Origin: Antiquaquibacter metalliresistens | GTDB lineage: Bacteria; Actinomycetota; Actinomycetes; Actinomycetales; Microbacteriaceae | Assembly (NCBI RefSeq): GCF_029211225.1 | Contig: NZ_JARGEM010000005.1 | Span: forward strand, 62,001 to 126,000 | Length of the DNA: 64,000 nucleotides | Reading direction: 5' to 3' | Shown: positions 51,810 to 60,028 of the stretch, one piece after another | Position numbering within the stretch: the stretch's first letter is position 1 | How the letters are laid out: each line of letters opens with the position of its first letter | The notes under the pieces: generated by a model | What the model was told of the DNA's origin: nothing | The model's input: the letters and a program-made list of their open reading frames with translations, nothing else | The model's database searches: none | Position numbers and translations under genes: made by a program

Positions 51810-51819
51810 ACCTTAAACT
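51810..51819. promoter_or_regulatory. Overlapping divergent -10 boxes of dapD and dapE
   Basis: TAAGGT on the minus strand (51815 to 51810) serves dapD (ATG 51803). TAAACT on the plus strand (51814 to 51819) serves dapE (ATG 51826). Each ends six bases before its start codon and the two share bases 51814-51815. Confidence 0.7.
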
Positions 51820-51825
51820 GTTCGG

Positions 51826-52911
51826 ATGCCGCTGACCGATCCCACCCTCCCCGTGCTCGATCCCGGTGCCGGCGTCGTGGGTCTCACGCGCCAGCTGTGC
51901 GACATCGAGTCGGTCTCCGGTAACGAGGCCGCGATCGCGGACGCGATCTGGGCGAGCCTGGCGACCGTCGACCATCTGGAGCTGCACCGGGACGGCGACG
52001 CGATCGTGGCGCGCACGAACCTCGGTCGCGACAAGCGCGTGATCATCGCGGGGCATATCGACACGGTGCCGGTGAACGCGAATCTGCCGGTGCGCGAGCA
52101 CGACGGCATGCTCATCGGCCGCGGCACCGTCGACATGAAGGGCGGCGTGGCCGTCGCGCTCGCCTTGGCTCTCGATCTCGACACCCCGCCGGTGGACCTC
52201 ACGTGGATCTTCTACGACCACGAGGAAGTCGACAGCGCGCTCAACGGCCTCGGCCGCCTCGCGCGTAACCACCCCGAACTGCTCGAAGGCGACTTCGCGA
52301 TCCTCGGGGAACCCACGAGCGCGACCATCGAGGGCGGCTGCAACGGCACGGCCCGCATCGACGTGCGGCTGCACGGGGTGCGCGCCCACAGCGCGCGATC
52401 GTGGGTCGGCCACAACGCCATCCACGACGCCGCCGGCGTGCTCGCGATCCTCGCCGCCTACGAGCCCGCCGCGATCGAGGTCGACGGGCTCGTGTACCGG
52501 GAGGGGCTCAACGCGGTCGGCATCACCGGCGGGGTCGCCGGCAACGTCATCCCGGATGAGGCGGTCGTCAGCGTCAACTACCGCTTCGCGCCCAGCCGCA
52601 GCGCCGCGGATGCCGAGGCTCACCTTCGCGAGGTCTTCTCCGGCTACGACGTGGAGATCACGGATCTCGCCGAGGGCGCCCGCCCTGGACTCGACGCGCC
52701 GCTGGCTCAGGACTTCCTCGCCGCGGTCGGCGGGCAGGCGAGCCCCAAGTACGGCTGGACGGATGTCGCGCGCTTCTCCGCCCTCGGCATCCCCGCCGTC
52801 AACTACGGCCCTGGTGACCCGCTCAAGGCGCACGCGGACGACGAAGCGGTGGCGATCGAGGAGATCCTCGCTTGCGAGCGGGGGCTGCGGGCGTGGCTGA
52901 CCGGCGGCTGA
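51826..52911 (+). CDS. dapE: Succinyl-diaminopimelate desuccinylase
   Basis: DapE, a dinuclear zinc M20 peptidase, hydrolyses N-succinyl-L,L-diaminopimelate. The 361-residue protein shows the metal ligands in HIDTVPVN (His), GTVDMKGGVAVAL (Asp), YDHEEVDS (catalytic and ligand Glu), GEPTSATIEGGCNG and the C-terminal GDPLKAHADDEAV (His). Its expected partners DapC and DapD are encoded nearby. The ATG is six bases after a TAAACT box. The membrane-protein gene that follows overlaps its 3' end by 19 bases. Confidence 0.95.
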   Translation: MPLTDPTLPVLDPGAGVVGLTRQLCDIESVSGNEAAIADAIWASLATVDHLELHRDGDAIVARTNLGRDKRVIIAGHIDTVPVNANLPVREHDGMLIGRGTVDMKGGVAVALALALDLDTPPVDLTWIFYDHEEVDSALNGLGRLARNHPELLEGDFAILGEPTSATIEGGCNGTARIDVRLHGVRAHSARSWVGHNAIHDAAGVLAILAAYEPAAIEVDGLVYREGLNAVGITGGVAGNVIPDEAVVSVNYRFAPSRSAADAEAHLREVFSGYDVEITDLAEGARPGLDAPLAQDFLAAVGGQASPKYGWTDVARFSALGIPAVNYGPGDPLKAHADDEAVAIEEILACERGLRAWLTGG

Positions 52912-54128
52912 GCGCCGCGCGCCGGTTGAGCACCGCCGTGCGGGTGCGCTACCGGCTGACGCCGTGGTGGCTCAAGGTGATGGCGGTCTTCGCCGTCTCT
53001 CGGGTGGTGACCACGAGCATCCTGCTGTTCTACGCGGCGCGCCAGGAGTCGAACGCCTGGACCGGCGCGAACCCGGACTACTTCGACTTCGCGAAGATGT
53101 GGGACGGCCATTGGTACTACATCATCGCCGTGGCGGGATACCCGACCGAGCTGCCGGTCACCGACGACGGGTACGTCGGCGAGAACGCCTGGGCCTTCAT
53201 GCCCGCCTTCCCGGCGATCGTGCGTCTGCTGATGTTCGCCACCGGCGCGAGCTACTCGGTGCTGGCGGTGGTGGTCTCGGTCGGGTTCGCGCTCGCCGCC
53301 GCGCTCATGTTCTTCAAGCTCATGCGTCTCGTGCTGCCCGGCGGCACGGCGCTGTTCGCGGTCGTGCTGTTCTGTTTCGCGCCGCTGTCGCCGATCCTGC
53401 AGGTGGCCTACGCGGAGTCGATGCAGCTGTTCCTGCTCGCCCTCGCCCTCTACCTGCTCGTGCAGCGGCGCTACTGGATCATGCTGCCGGTCATCGCGGT
53501 GATGGCGCTCACCCGGCCCAGCGGCCTCGCGTTCGCGTTCACGATGCTGCTGCACGTGGGGTGGCGGTGGTGGCGGCGCGGGCACGAGCCGTTCCCGGTG
53601 GGCGAGCGCGTGGCATCCGTCGTCGTCGGCCTGTTCAGCGCGTTCATGGGCGTCGCCTGGCTCCTGATCGCCGCGGCCGTCACTGGGTCGCTCACGGCCT
53701 ATACCGACACCGAACTCGCCTGGCGCTCGGCCTACGTCGGGCACGGCGAGCTGCTGCCGTTCACGCCGTGGGTGCAGGCCGCGGGCTTCTGGGCTCCCTG
53801 GTTCGGGATGCCCCTGCCGCTGCTGCTCGTGCTGCTCACCCTCGGCGTCGCGGCCTTCTTCGGCGCCCTGTTCCTGCCCGCCGTGCGCCGGCTGGGGCCG
53901 GACATCCGCTTCTGGCTCGCCAGCTACGCGCTCTACCTGCTCGCAGTGTTCTTTCCGCAGTCGAGCACGTTCCGCCTGCTCATGCCGCTGTTCCCCGCGC
54001 TCGGCGCCGTGGCCCAGCCGCGCTCACCGTGGTACCGGGTGGGGATCGTGGCGCTCTTCATCGCCGGACAGGTCGCCTGGGTGCACATCGCGTGGTGGGT
54101 CAACGGCTACGACTGGAGTCCGCCGTGA
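52893..54128 (+). CDS. Polytopic membrane protein, mannosyltransferase-like
   Basis: This protein of about 411 residues has ten or so transmembrane helices. Near the N-terminus, after the first helix, lies DFAKMWDGHWYYIIAVAGYP. An Asp-containing WDGxWY loop of this kind is seen in PIG-V and related GT-C glycosyltransferases, which use lipid-linked sugars on the outer face of the membrane. AYAESMQLFLLAL in the middle also fits that fold. GTG 52893 overlaps dapE by 19 bases; GTG 52938 is an alternative start. Acceptor and sugar are unknown. Confidence 0.75.
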   Translation: MADRRLSAARRLSTAVRVRYRLTPWWLKVMAVFAVSRVVTTSILLFYAARQESNAWTGANPDYFDFAKMWDGHWYYIIAVAGYPTELPVTDDGYVGENAWAFMPAFPAIVRLLMFATGASYSVLAVVVSVGFALAAALMFFKLMRLVLPGGTALFAVVLFCFAPLSPILQVAYAESMQLFLLALALYLLVQRRYWIMLPVIAVMALTRPSGLAFAFTMLLHVGWRWWRRGHEPFPVGERVASVVVGLFSAFMGVAWLLIAAAVTGSLTAYTDTELAWRSAYVGHGELLPFTPWVQAAGFWAPWFGMPLPLLLVLLTLGVAAFFGALFLPAVRRLGPDIRFWLASYALYLLAVFFPQSSTFRLLMPLFPALGAVAQPRSPWYRVGIVALFIAGQVAWVHIAWWVNGYDWSPP

Positions 54129-54167
54129 TCGGTCCCGCCGCGTGCGGGTAGCTGCGGTCGATCGCGC

Positions 54168-54318
54168 GTGCGTGACCGCGCACCGCGGGCGAGCGCAACC
54201 GCGCGCGATGACCGCCCGTGCGTGACCCTGAGTCGCGCGCAGGCCCAACTGCACGGATCCCGCGCGCCGCGCCGCCACGCATCCCGCGACACGCGGAGGG
54301 ACCGCACGAATCCGTGCA
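54168..54318. repeat. Repeat-bearing spacer
   Basis: CGTGCGTGACC occurs at 54168-54178 and again at 54218-54228, 50 bases apart. TGCACGGAT (54250-54258) is matched by ATCCGTGCA (54310-54318). The 287-base gap 54129-54415 otherwise shows no open frame or tRNA. Confidence 0.5.
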
Positions 54319-54378
54319 TCTGCGCACACCCAGACGCGATGCCGTGACCCATGGTTCCCGGGAAGGCGAGGAATGAAC

Positions 54379-54384
54379 GATAAT
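54379..54384 (+). promoter_or_regulatory. -10 box GATAAT of DUF3117 gene
   Basis: GATAAT is one base from consensus and gives a leader of about 25 bases before ATG 54416, with AAAGGGG as ribosome site. Confidence 0.55.
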
Positions 54385-54415
54385 GGAGGAGTATCCGTGT
54401 GAAAGGGGAACACTC

Positions 54416-54586
54416 ATGGCAGCCATGAAGCCGAGGACCGGTGACGGGCCGATGGAGGCTGTGAAAGAGGGTCGCCTCATCATCGTGCGCGTACCCCTCG
54501 AAGGTGGCGGCCGCCTCGTCGTGTCGGTGAACGACGCCGAGGCCAAGGAACTGCACGACGCCCTCGCCGGAGTCGTCGCCGTCTAG
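54416..54586 (+). CDS. DUF3117 family small protein
   Basis: A 56-residue acidic protein beginning MAAMKPRTGDGPMEAVKEGR and continuing IIVRVPLEGGGRLVVSVNDA. This is the highly conserved DUF3117 protein found across Actinobacteria; its function is not established. ATG 54416 follows AAAGGGG. The TAG stop shares CTAG with the stop of the convergent methyltransferase gene. Upstream in-frame codons lack a ribosome site. Confidence 0.9.
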   Translation: MAAMKPRTGDGPMEAVKEGRLIIVRVPLEGGGRLVVSVNDAEAKELHDALAGVVAV

Positions 54587-55215
54587 TCGGAGACCTTCGT
54601 CAGCTGCAGCAGCCCGTCCCCGATCGGGGAGAGGGCCGCGAGCACGGCGTCGGATGCGGCGATCTCCTTCAGGAGCAGCCGGAATCCGGCGACCGTGTCG
54701 TCGCGTTGTGCCGGGTCGGCGACGCGACCCCGCCACAGCGCGTGCGCGACGATGATCGTGCCGCCCTTGCGGGCGAGACGGATGCCGTGCTCGACGTACT
54801 CGATCACCGAACCCGGGTCGGCGTCGATGAACACGAGGTCATAGCTGGTCTCGTTCATGCGCGGGAGCACGTCGGCCGCGCGTCCGCCGATGAGGCGCAC
54901 GCGGTTCGCGGGGATCTCGGCGTCGAGGAAGGCCTTGCGGGCGAGCTGCTGGTAGTCGAGCTCGGCGTCGATCGTGGTGAGCGTGGCATCCCCGGCCCCC
55001 GTCATGAGCCACAGACCGCTGACGCCGAGGCCCGTGCCGATCTCGATGATCTGGCTGGGGGCGCTCGCCGCGGCGAGCATCGCGAGGTGGGCGCCGACCG
55101 AGGGCGAGACGGGTTCGACCCCGAGTTCGATGGAGTGCTGGCGCACGGCCGCGATGTCGTCGCGTTCGACGACGAACTCCTCGGCGTACTTCCAGCTCAG
55201 CAGCATGTCACTCAC
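54583..55215 (-). CDS. Class I SAM-dependent O-methyltransferase
   Basis: This 210-residue methyltransferase of the MT_3 (catechol/caffeoyl-CoA O-methyltransferase-like) family has the SAM-binding motif IIEIGTGLGVSGLWL (about 55-69), the acidic VFIDADPGSVIEYV (about 125-138) and GGTIIVAHALWRGRV. The substrate is unknown. Start GTG 55215 (MSDMLLSWKYAEEF) is preferred over GTG 55224 and ATG 55206 because the TAGAGT box ends seven bases before it. In Actinobacteria this gene commonly neighbours TatB and Mrp genes. Confidence 0.88.
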   Translation of the reverse strand: MSDMLLSWKYAEEFVVERDDIAAVRQHSIELGVEPVSPSVGAHLAMLAAASAPSQIIEIGTGLGVSGLWLMTGAGDATLTTIDAELDYQQLARKAFLDAEIPANRVRLIGGRAADVLPRMNETSYDLVFIDADPGSVIEYVEHGIRLARKGGTIIVAHALWRGRVADPAQRDDTVAGFRLLLKEIAASDAVLAALSPIGDGLLQLTKVSD

Positions 55216-55222
55216 GGAGTTC

Positions 55223-55228
55223 ACTCTA
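55223..55228 (-). promoter_or_regulatory. -10 box TAGAGT, leaderless
   Basis: Minus-strand TAGAGT (55228 to 55223) is followed by seven bases and GTG 55215. Confidence 0.5.
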
Positions 55229-55252
55229 CGGTCGCCTCGCGGACTCGGGAGC

Positions 55253-55258
55253 TATCCT
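55253..55258 (+). promoter_or_regulatory. -10 box TATCCT of tatB, leaderless
   Basis: TATCCT ends six bases before GTG 55265. Confidence 0.6.
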
Positions 55259-55264
55259 GAACGA

Positions 55265-55627
55265 GTGTCCTTCGGCCTGACCTTCGACAAGCTACTGATC
55301 ATCGCGATCATCGCGGTGTTCCTGCTGGGTCCGGACCGGCTGCCGTACTACGCCTCCCAGCTCGCCCGGCTCGTCAAGCGCCTGCGCGGCATGGCGAACG
55401 GGGCGAAGGAGCGCATGCGCGAGGAGATGGGCCCGGACTTCGACGACATCGACTGGAAGAAGCTCGACCCGCGCCAGTACGACCCGCGCCGCATCATCCG
55501 CGAGGCCCTGCTCGAGGACGAGGAGGCGCCCGTCGCGATCCGCCCGCCCATCGAATCCGCCTACGCGCAGCGGCAGCGGCTGCTCAAGGAGGGGCGCCCG
55601 GCGCCGTTCGACGCCGAGGCCACCTGA
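55265..55627 (+). CDS. tatB: Sec-independent translocase subunit TatB (TatA/B family)
   Basis: This 120-residue protein has a single N-terminal transmembrane helix (about 8-22: LLIIAIIAVFLLGPDRLP), the conserved Gly-Pro hinge and a long charged amphipathic helix (about 25-60). A polar tail follows. This is the TatA/TatB architecture; the length and gene context favour TatB. It serves twin-arginine export, for which EfeB in this window is a predicted client. The GTG start is supported by TATCCT six bases upstream. Confidence 0.85.
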   Translation: MSFGLTFDKLLIIAIIAVFLLGPDRLPYYASQLARLVKRLRGMANGAKERMREEMGPDFDDIDWKKLDPRQYDPRRIIREALLEDEEAPVAIRPPIESAYAQRQRLLKEGRPAPFDAEAT

Positions 55628-55636
55628 GCGGGGAAC

Positions 55637-57181
55637 TCAGCGGCGGCGGATCGCCTTGAGGGCCTTCAGCAGCGTCACGAGCACGCCCGAGAGGCGCTCG
55701 AACTCGGGGCCGACCCGCGGCAGGCCGATGAGTCCGGTGGCCTCGGCGATCGTCGTCGAGTCGACGTAGCGCAGCATGCCCTCGGGGCCGTTGCGGCGGC
55801 CGAGTCCGGACATCTTGAGCCCGCCCATCGGGGCGGCGACGGTGCCGAAGCTGGCCCGGTACCCCTCGTTGATGTTCACGCTGCCCGCCTCCAGTCGCGC
55901 GGCGACCCGGCGGGCGCGGGCACGCGATCCGGAGAATACCGAGGCGTTGAGCCCGAACTCGGAGTCGTTGGCGGCCGCGATCGCCTCGTCTTCGTTGTCG
56001 ACGACGTAGATCGAGACGACGGGACCGAAGGTCTCCCCGGCGAAGCACTCCATCTGCTCGGTCACTCCCGAGAGCACGGTGGGGGCGTAGAAGAAGGGGC
56101 CGAGCTCCGGCCGGGCGACACCGCCGGCGAGCACCGTCGCGCCCTTGGCGACCGCGTCGTCGACGTGGGCCTGCACGCGCTCGAGCTGGGCGGCGGAGGT
56201 CAGGGAGCCGACATCGGTGCTGTAGTCCAACGCCGAGCCCTGCTTGAGGCCGGCGACGCGCTCGGCGAACGCGGTCGTGAACGCCTCCGCGACACCGCGC
56301 TCGACGTAGATGCGCTCGATCGAGACGCACAACTGCCCCATCGAGGAGAAGGCCGCGTACGCGGCATCCGCGGCGGTCTTCACCGGGTCGACATCGTCGA
56401 GCACGATCATCGGGTTCTTGCCGCCGAGCTCCAGGGATGCCCCGTGCAGCTTGCCGATCGCCCGTGCGCCCACCCCGAGCCCCGTCGGGGTCGAGCCGGT
56501 GAACGCGACGTAGTCCCCGGCGTCGACGACCGCGTTGCCCACGACCGCCCCGGGACCGGCGACGACCGCCCAGAGCGCGGCGGGAACCCCGGCGTCGATG
56601 AACGCGCGGCGGGTGGCGAGGATGCTGAGCGCCCCCTGGTTGTCGGCCTTCTGCAGCACGGCGTTGCCGGTGGCGAGCGCGGGCACGACGTCCATCGCGG
56701 CGAGCGAGATCGGGTAGTTCCACGGGGTGACGATCGCGATGAGGCCCTTGGGGCGATAGCTGACCTTGGCGCGCAGCACCAGCGGGATGGCGGAGCGCCG
56801 CCCGTGGGTGCGCAGCACCCGGGCGGCCGAGAGCGCGCTGTACCGGGTGACGGATGCCGCCTGGAACACCTCCTCGAAGGCCTGGCCTCGGGTCTTGCCC
56901 GACTCGGTCTGCAGCAGGTCGAGCAGCTCTCCGCGGCGCTCCAGCAGCAGGTCGTGGGCCTTGAGCAGCACCGCGCGGCGGTGGGCGGGGCTGGTGGCGC
57001 GCCAGGCGGCCTGGGCGACGCGGGCGGCGGCTGCGGCATCCGCGACGTCCTGGGCGCTGCTGATCGGCAGCTCGTGCAGCACCTCGCCCGTGAATGGGGC
57101 GATGACGGCAGCGGTCTCGCCGCTCGTCGCGGTGAGATCGGTGGTGAGTTCGGCGGCGCGCGACGACACTGTTGCTGGCAT
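55637..57181 (-). CDS. Succinate-semialdehyde dehydrogenase (NAD(P)+)
   Basis: This 514-residue aldehyde dehydrogenase has catalytic Glu251 in ELGGKNPMIV, Cys285 in SSMGQLCVSIER, and the cofactor motif VTPWNYPISL at 151-160. It is closest to the GabD2-type SSADH group that oxidises succinate semialdehyde to succinate, but the exact aldehyde is inferred. TAGGCT ends six bases before ATG 57181. It diverges from a GPH transporter gene by 35 bases and may act on the product of the nearby PLP enzyme. Confidence 0.85.
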   Translation of the reverse strand: MPATVSSRAAELTTDLTATSGETAAVIAPFTGEVLHELPISSAQDVADAAAAARVAQAAWRATSPAHRRAVLLKAHDLLLERRGELLDLLQTESGKTRGQAFEEVFQAASVTRYSALSAARVLRTHGRRSAIPLVLRAKVSYRPKGLIAIVTPWNYPISLAAMDVVPALATGNAVLQKADNQGALSILATRRAFIDAGVPAALWAVVAGPGAVVGNAVVDAGDYVAFTGSTPTGLGVGARAIGKLHGASLELGGKNPMIVLDDVDPVKTAADAAYAAFSSMGQLCVSIERIYVERGVAEAFTTAFAERVAGLKQGSALDYSTDVGSLTSAAQLERVQAHVDDAVAKGATVLAGGVARPELGPFFYAPTVLSGVTEQMECFAGETFGPVVSIYVVDNEDEAIAAANDSEFGLNASVFSGSRARARRVAARLEAGSVNINEGYRASFGTVAAPMGGLKMSGLGRRNGPEGMLRYVDSTTIAEATGLIGLPRVGPEFERLSGVLVTLLKALKAIRRR

Positions 57182-57187
57182 GTGAGC

Positions 57188-57193
57188 AGCCTA
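57188..57193 (-). promoter_or_regulatory. -10 box TAGGCT of semialdehyde dehydrogenase, leaderless
   Basis: Minus-strand TAGGCT (57193 to 57188) is followed by six bases and ATG 57181. Confidence 0.6.
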
Positions 57194-57204
57194 ATTCCTG
57201 CCAC

Positions 57205-57210
57205 TATGCT
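57205..57210 (+). promoter_or_regulatory. -10 box TATGCT of transporter gene, leaderless
   Basis: TATGCT ends six bases before ATG 57217; only 11 bases separate it from the divergent -10 of the dehydrogenase gene. Confidence 0.6.
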
Positions 57211-57216
57211 CGCGAC

Positions 57217-58560
57217 ATGAGTGCAGCGCTGCCCACCCTCAGTCGTCGCAGCATCGCGACCTACGCCATCGGCTCGCTCGGCACCGGCGGCTTCGCCACA
57301 CTGCCGGGCCTCGTGCTCGTGTTCTACCTGACGGACACCCTCGGGGTGGCCGCGCTCGCCGCCGGGCTGCTCGTGACGCTCGCGAAGGTCTGGGACGTCA
57401 TCATCGATCCCGTCATCGGTGCCGGCAGCGACCACAGCCTCGCGCGCCGCGGTTCGCGCCGCCCGCTCATGCTGCTCGGTGCGATCGCGCTGCCGGTGTT
57501 CTTCGTGCTGACCTTCGCGGTGCCGGCGGGGATCTCCCCGCTCGTGGCCGGGGTCTGGGTGATGGTCGCGTTCCTGCTGACGGCGACGGCATTCAGCCTG
57601 TTCCAGGTGCCCTACATCGCGCTGCCCGCCGAGCTCTCCGAGGGCTACGACGAGCGCACCAAGCTCATCTCGGCGCGCGTGGTCGTGCTCACCATTGCGA
57701 TCCTGCTGTTCGGCGCGGGCGGGCCCGAGATTCGCGACGCGTTCGGCGCCGACGAGCACCTCGGCTACCTCGTGATGGCGATCGTCGCGGGGCTGGTGAT
57801 CGGCATCGGGATGCTCGTCTCATCCTTCGTCGCCCCCACCGGCCTGCCGACCCAGAGCCTCCCGCGCCGCTCGGTCGTGGAGGACTACCGCGCCGGCTTC
57901 GCGGCGCTGCGCCGCAGCCAGCCATTCCGGGCGCTGCTGCTGACCTTCCTGCTGCAGGGGCTCGCCACCGGGCTCATGCTGGCCGGGGCACAATACGTGG
58001 CGCAGTGGGTGCTCGGCACCGGGGTCACGATCCTCTTCGTCTCCCTGATCGCCCCCGCCGTGCTGTTCGCGCCGGTCTGGGCGATCATCTCGCGGCGCAT
58101 CGGCAAGGAGCGCGCCTTCGGTCTCGCCTCGCTGCTGTTCGGCATCGCGGCGGCCTCGATGGTGCTGCTCGTGTGGTTGCCGGGGGAGTGGGTGTACGCG
58201 CCGGTCGCGCTCGCCGGCGCCGGGTATGCGGGCATGCAGTCGCTGCCGATGGCGATGCTGCCCGATGTGATCTCCCACGACGCCCGTGCCAGCGGCCCGG
58301 GCAATGCGGGCACCTTCGGCGGCGTCTGGACCGCCGGGGAGACCACCGGCATGGCCTTCGGGGCGACCGTGCTGACCATCGTGCTGGCCATCACCGGCTA
58401 CCTGGAGTCCACGGGGGCGCAGCAGGTGGTGCAGCCCGACTCGGCGATCCTCGGCATCGTGCTGGCATTCAGTGTGGTGCCCGCCCTGATCATCGCGGCC
58501 TCGCTTGTCGCCTTCGCGCGGTACCCCCTCCGGAAGGCGGATGTCGATGCGGTTCGCTGA
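57217..58560 (+). CDS. MFS transporter, GPH (glycoside-cation symporter) type
   Basis: This 447-residue protein has twelve predicted helices. The early sequence FYLTDTLGVAALAAGLLVTL, then KVWDVIIDPVIGAGSDH, is the MFS_2/GPH signature with its Asp pair. It usually imports sugars or related solutes with a cation. The substrate is unknown; the semialdehyde dehydrogenase and PLP enzyme around it suggest an amino or sugar-derived compound. Its stop overlaps the start of the PLP-enzyme gene by 14 bases, so the two are coupled. Confidence 0.85.
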   Translation: MSAALPTLSRRSIATYAIGSLGTGGFATLPGLVLVFYLTDTLGVAALAAGLLVTLAKVWDVIIDPVIGAGSDHSLARRGSRRPLMLLGAIALPVFFVLTFAVPAGISPLVAGVWVMVAFLLTATAFSLFQVPYIALPAELSEGYDERTKLISARVVVLTIAILLFGAGGPEIRDAFGADEHLGYLVMAIVAGLVIGIGMLVSSFVAPTGLPTQSLPRRSVVEDYRAGFAALRRSQPFRALLLTFLLQGLATGLMLAGAQYVAQWVLGTGVTILFVSLIAPAVLFAPVWAIISRRIGKERAFGLASLLFGIAAASMVLLVWLPGEWVYAPVALAGAGYAGMQSLPMAMLPDVISHDARASGPGNAGTFGGVWTAGETTGMAFGATVLTIVLAITGYLESTGAQQVVQPDSAILGIVLAFSVVPALIIAASLVAFARYPLRKADVDAVR

Positions 58561-60028
58561 AGACCCGGCCCGGATCCTCGCGCGGCTGGGTGAGCTGCGC
58601 GCCGCGGATGCCCCGACCCACGGCGGGCACGTGCTCTCCTACGTCTACGACTCGGGCGTCGCGGAGCTCGACGAGTTGGCGGCATCCGCGATTCGGCTCG
58701 TGCAGCCCGTCAACGGGCTCGACCCGACGACGTTCACCTCGGTCGCCGTCATGGAGCGCGAGGTGGTCGGCTTCGCACGCGAGCTGTTGCACGGCGACGA
58801 CGCGGTGGTCGGCAGCGTGACCACGGGCGGCACCGAGAGTTGCCTGCTGGCGGTGAAGACCGCGCGTGACGTCTGGCGGGCATCCGCCGACCCGGCTCTG
58901 GTGCCGCGGCTGCTCGCCCCGGTGACGGTGCACGCGGCGTTCCAGAAGGCCGCGCACTACTTCGGGCTGGAACTCGATCTGGTGCCCGTGCAGCCCGACG
59001 GTAGGGTCGCCGCCGCCGACCTGATCGCGCGCATGGGGCCGGATGTCGCGCTCGTCGTCGTCTCCGCGCCGAGCTACCCACACGCCGCCCTCGACCCGAT
59101 CGCCGAGGTCGCGGCGGCGGCCTCGGAGCGGGGCATCTCCTGCCACGTGGACGCGTGCATCGGCGGTTGGGTGCTGCCGTTCTGGCCGGGCCTGGCGCCG
59201 TGGGACCTCCGAGTGCCCGGAGTGACGAGCGTCAGCGCCGACCTGCACAAGTTCGGCTATGCGCCCAAGGGCGTCTCGGTGCTGCTGACCCGCGGTCGCG
59301 ACCGCCAGCGCCTGCAGTACTTCGCCACGACGCGTTGGCCGGGGTATCCCGTGGTGAACCCGACGATGCTCGGGTCCAAGTCGGCGGGGGCGCTCGCGGC
59401 GTCCTGGGCGATCCTGCACGCGCTCGGGCGCGACGGGTTCGCGGAGCTCGCGGCATCCACCCTGCGCGCCACGCATGCGCTCGTCGAGCTGATCGGCTCG
59501 ATCGAGGGGCTTCGGGTCGTCGGCGAGCCGGTCGGGCCGCTGCTGGCGGTGGCGACGGATGACGCGGCCCCCGTCGAGCGCCGCATCGACCCGCACCACT
59601 GGGCCGACCAGGTGCGCGCCCACGGATTCCTGCTGCAGCTGCAGCCCGGTCTCGTGCAACCGGACGGCACCGCGCTGCCACCGACCACCCACCTGACGAT
59701 CACGCCCGTGACGGAGGCCGTGCTCGAGGAGCTCTCGGCAGCGCTCGTGACAGCGGCGGACGAGGTGCGCGGGGTGGCGCCGGTCTCGCCCGCCGACGTG
59801 CTCGGTGCGCTGCCGCCGGAACTCGTCGCAGGGCTGACCACGCCCGGAGCACCGCCGCTGGACTCGGAGTCCGCGCTCGCGATCCTCGGCGGCATCGGTC
59901 TCGCCCCGGGCGATGGGGGACTGCCGGAGCGCATGGCGCCGTTCCTCGCGCTCATCGCAGCGCTCCCTGCGCCGTTGACCGAGCGGCTGTTGACCGAGCT
60001 GATCGCGCGCACGTTCGAGCCGCGTTAG
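58547..60028 (+). CDS. PLP-dependent decarboxylase/lyase (sphingosine-phosphate-lyase-like)
   Basis: This 493-residue PLP enzyme is of the group II decarboxylase fold. The PLP lysine is in VSADLHKFGYAPKGVSVLL (about 235-253), with the phosphate-binding GSVTTGGTESCLLA (about 88-101) and HVDACIGGWVLPF (about 197-209). Group II decarboxylases and sphingosine-1-phosphate lyases share these motifs; the true substrate is unknown. ATG 58547 lies nine bases after GGAAGG; ATG 58541 is the alternative. It is co-translated with the transporter and ends in a stop shared with the convergent LysR gene (TTAG). Confidence 0.85.
   Translation: MRFAEDPARILARLGELRAADAPTHGGHVLSYVYDSGVAELDELAASAIRLVQPVNGLDPTTFTSVAVMEREVVGFARELLHGDDAVVGSVTTGGTESCLLAVKTARDVWRASADPALVPRLLAPVTVHAAFQKAAHYFGLELDLVPVQPDGRVAAADLIARMGPDVALVVVSAPSYPHAALDPIAEVAAAASERGISCHVDACIGGWVLPFWPGLAPWDLRVPGVTSVSADLHKFGYAPKGVSVLLTRGRDRQRLQYFATTRWPGYPVVNPTMLGSKSAGALAASWAILHALGRDGFAELAASTLRATHALVELIGSIEGLRVVGEPVGPLLAVATDDAAPVERRIDPHHWADQVRAHGFLLQLQPGLVQPDGTALPPTTHLTITPVTEAVLEELSAALVTAADEVRGVAPVSPADVLGALPPELVAGLTTPGAPPLDSESALAILGGIGLAPGDGGLPERMAPFLALIAALPAPLTERLLTELIARTFEPR

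Noticed and set aside
54129-54415. tRNA or small structured RNA gene
   Set aside because: I looked for acceptor-stem pairing and T-loop GTTC-type sequence in the gap and found none; only simple repeats are seen.
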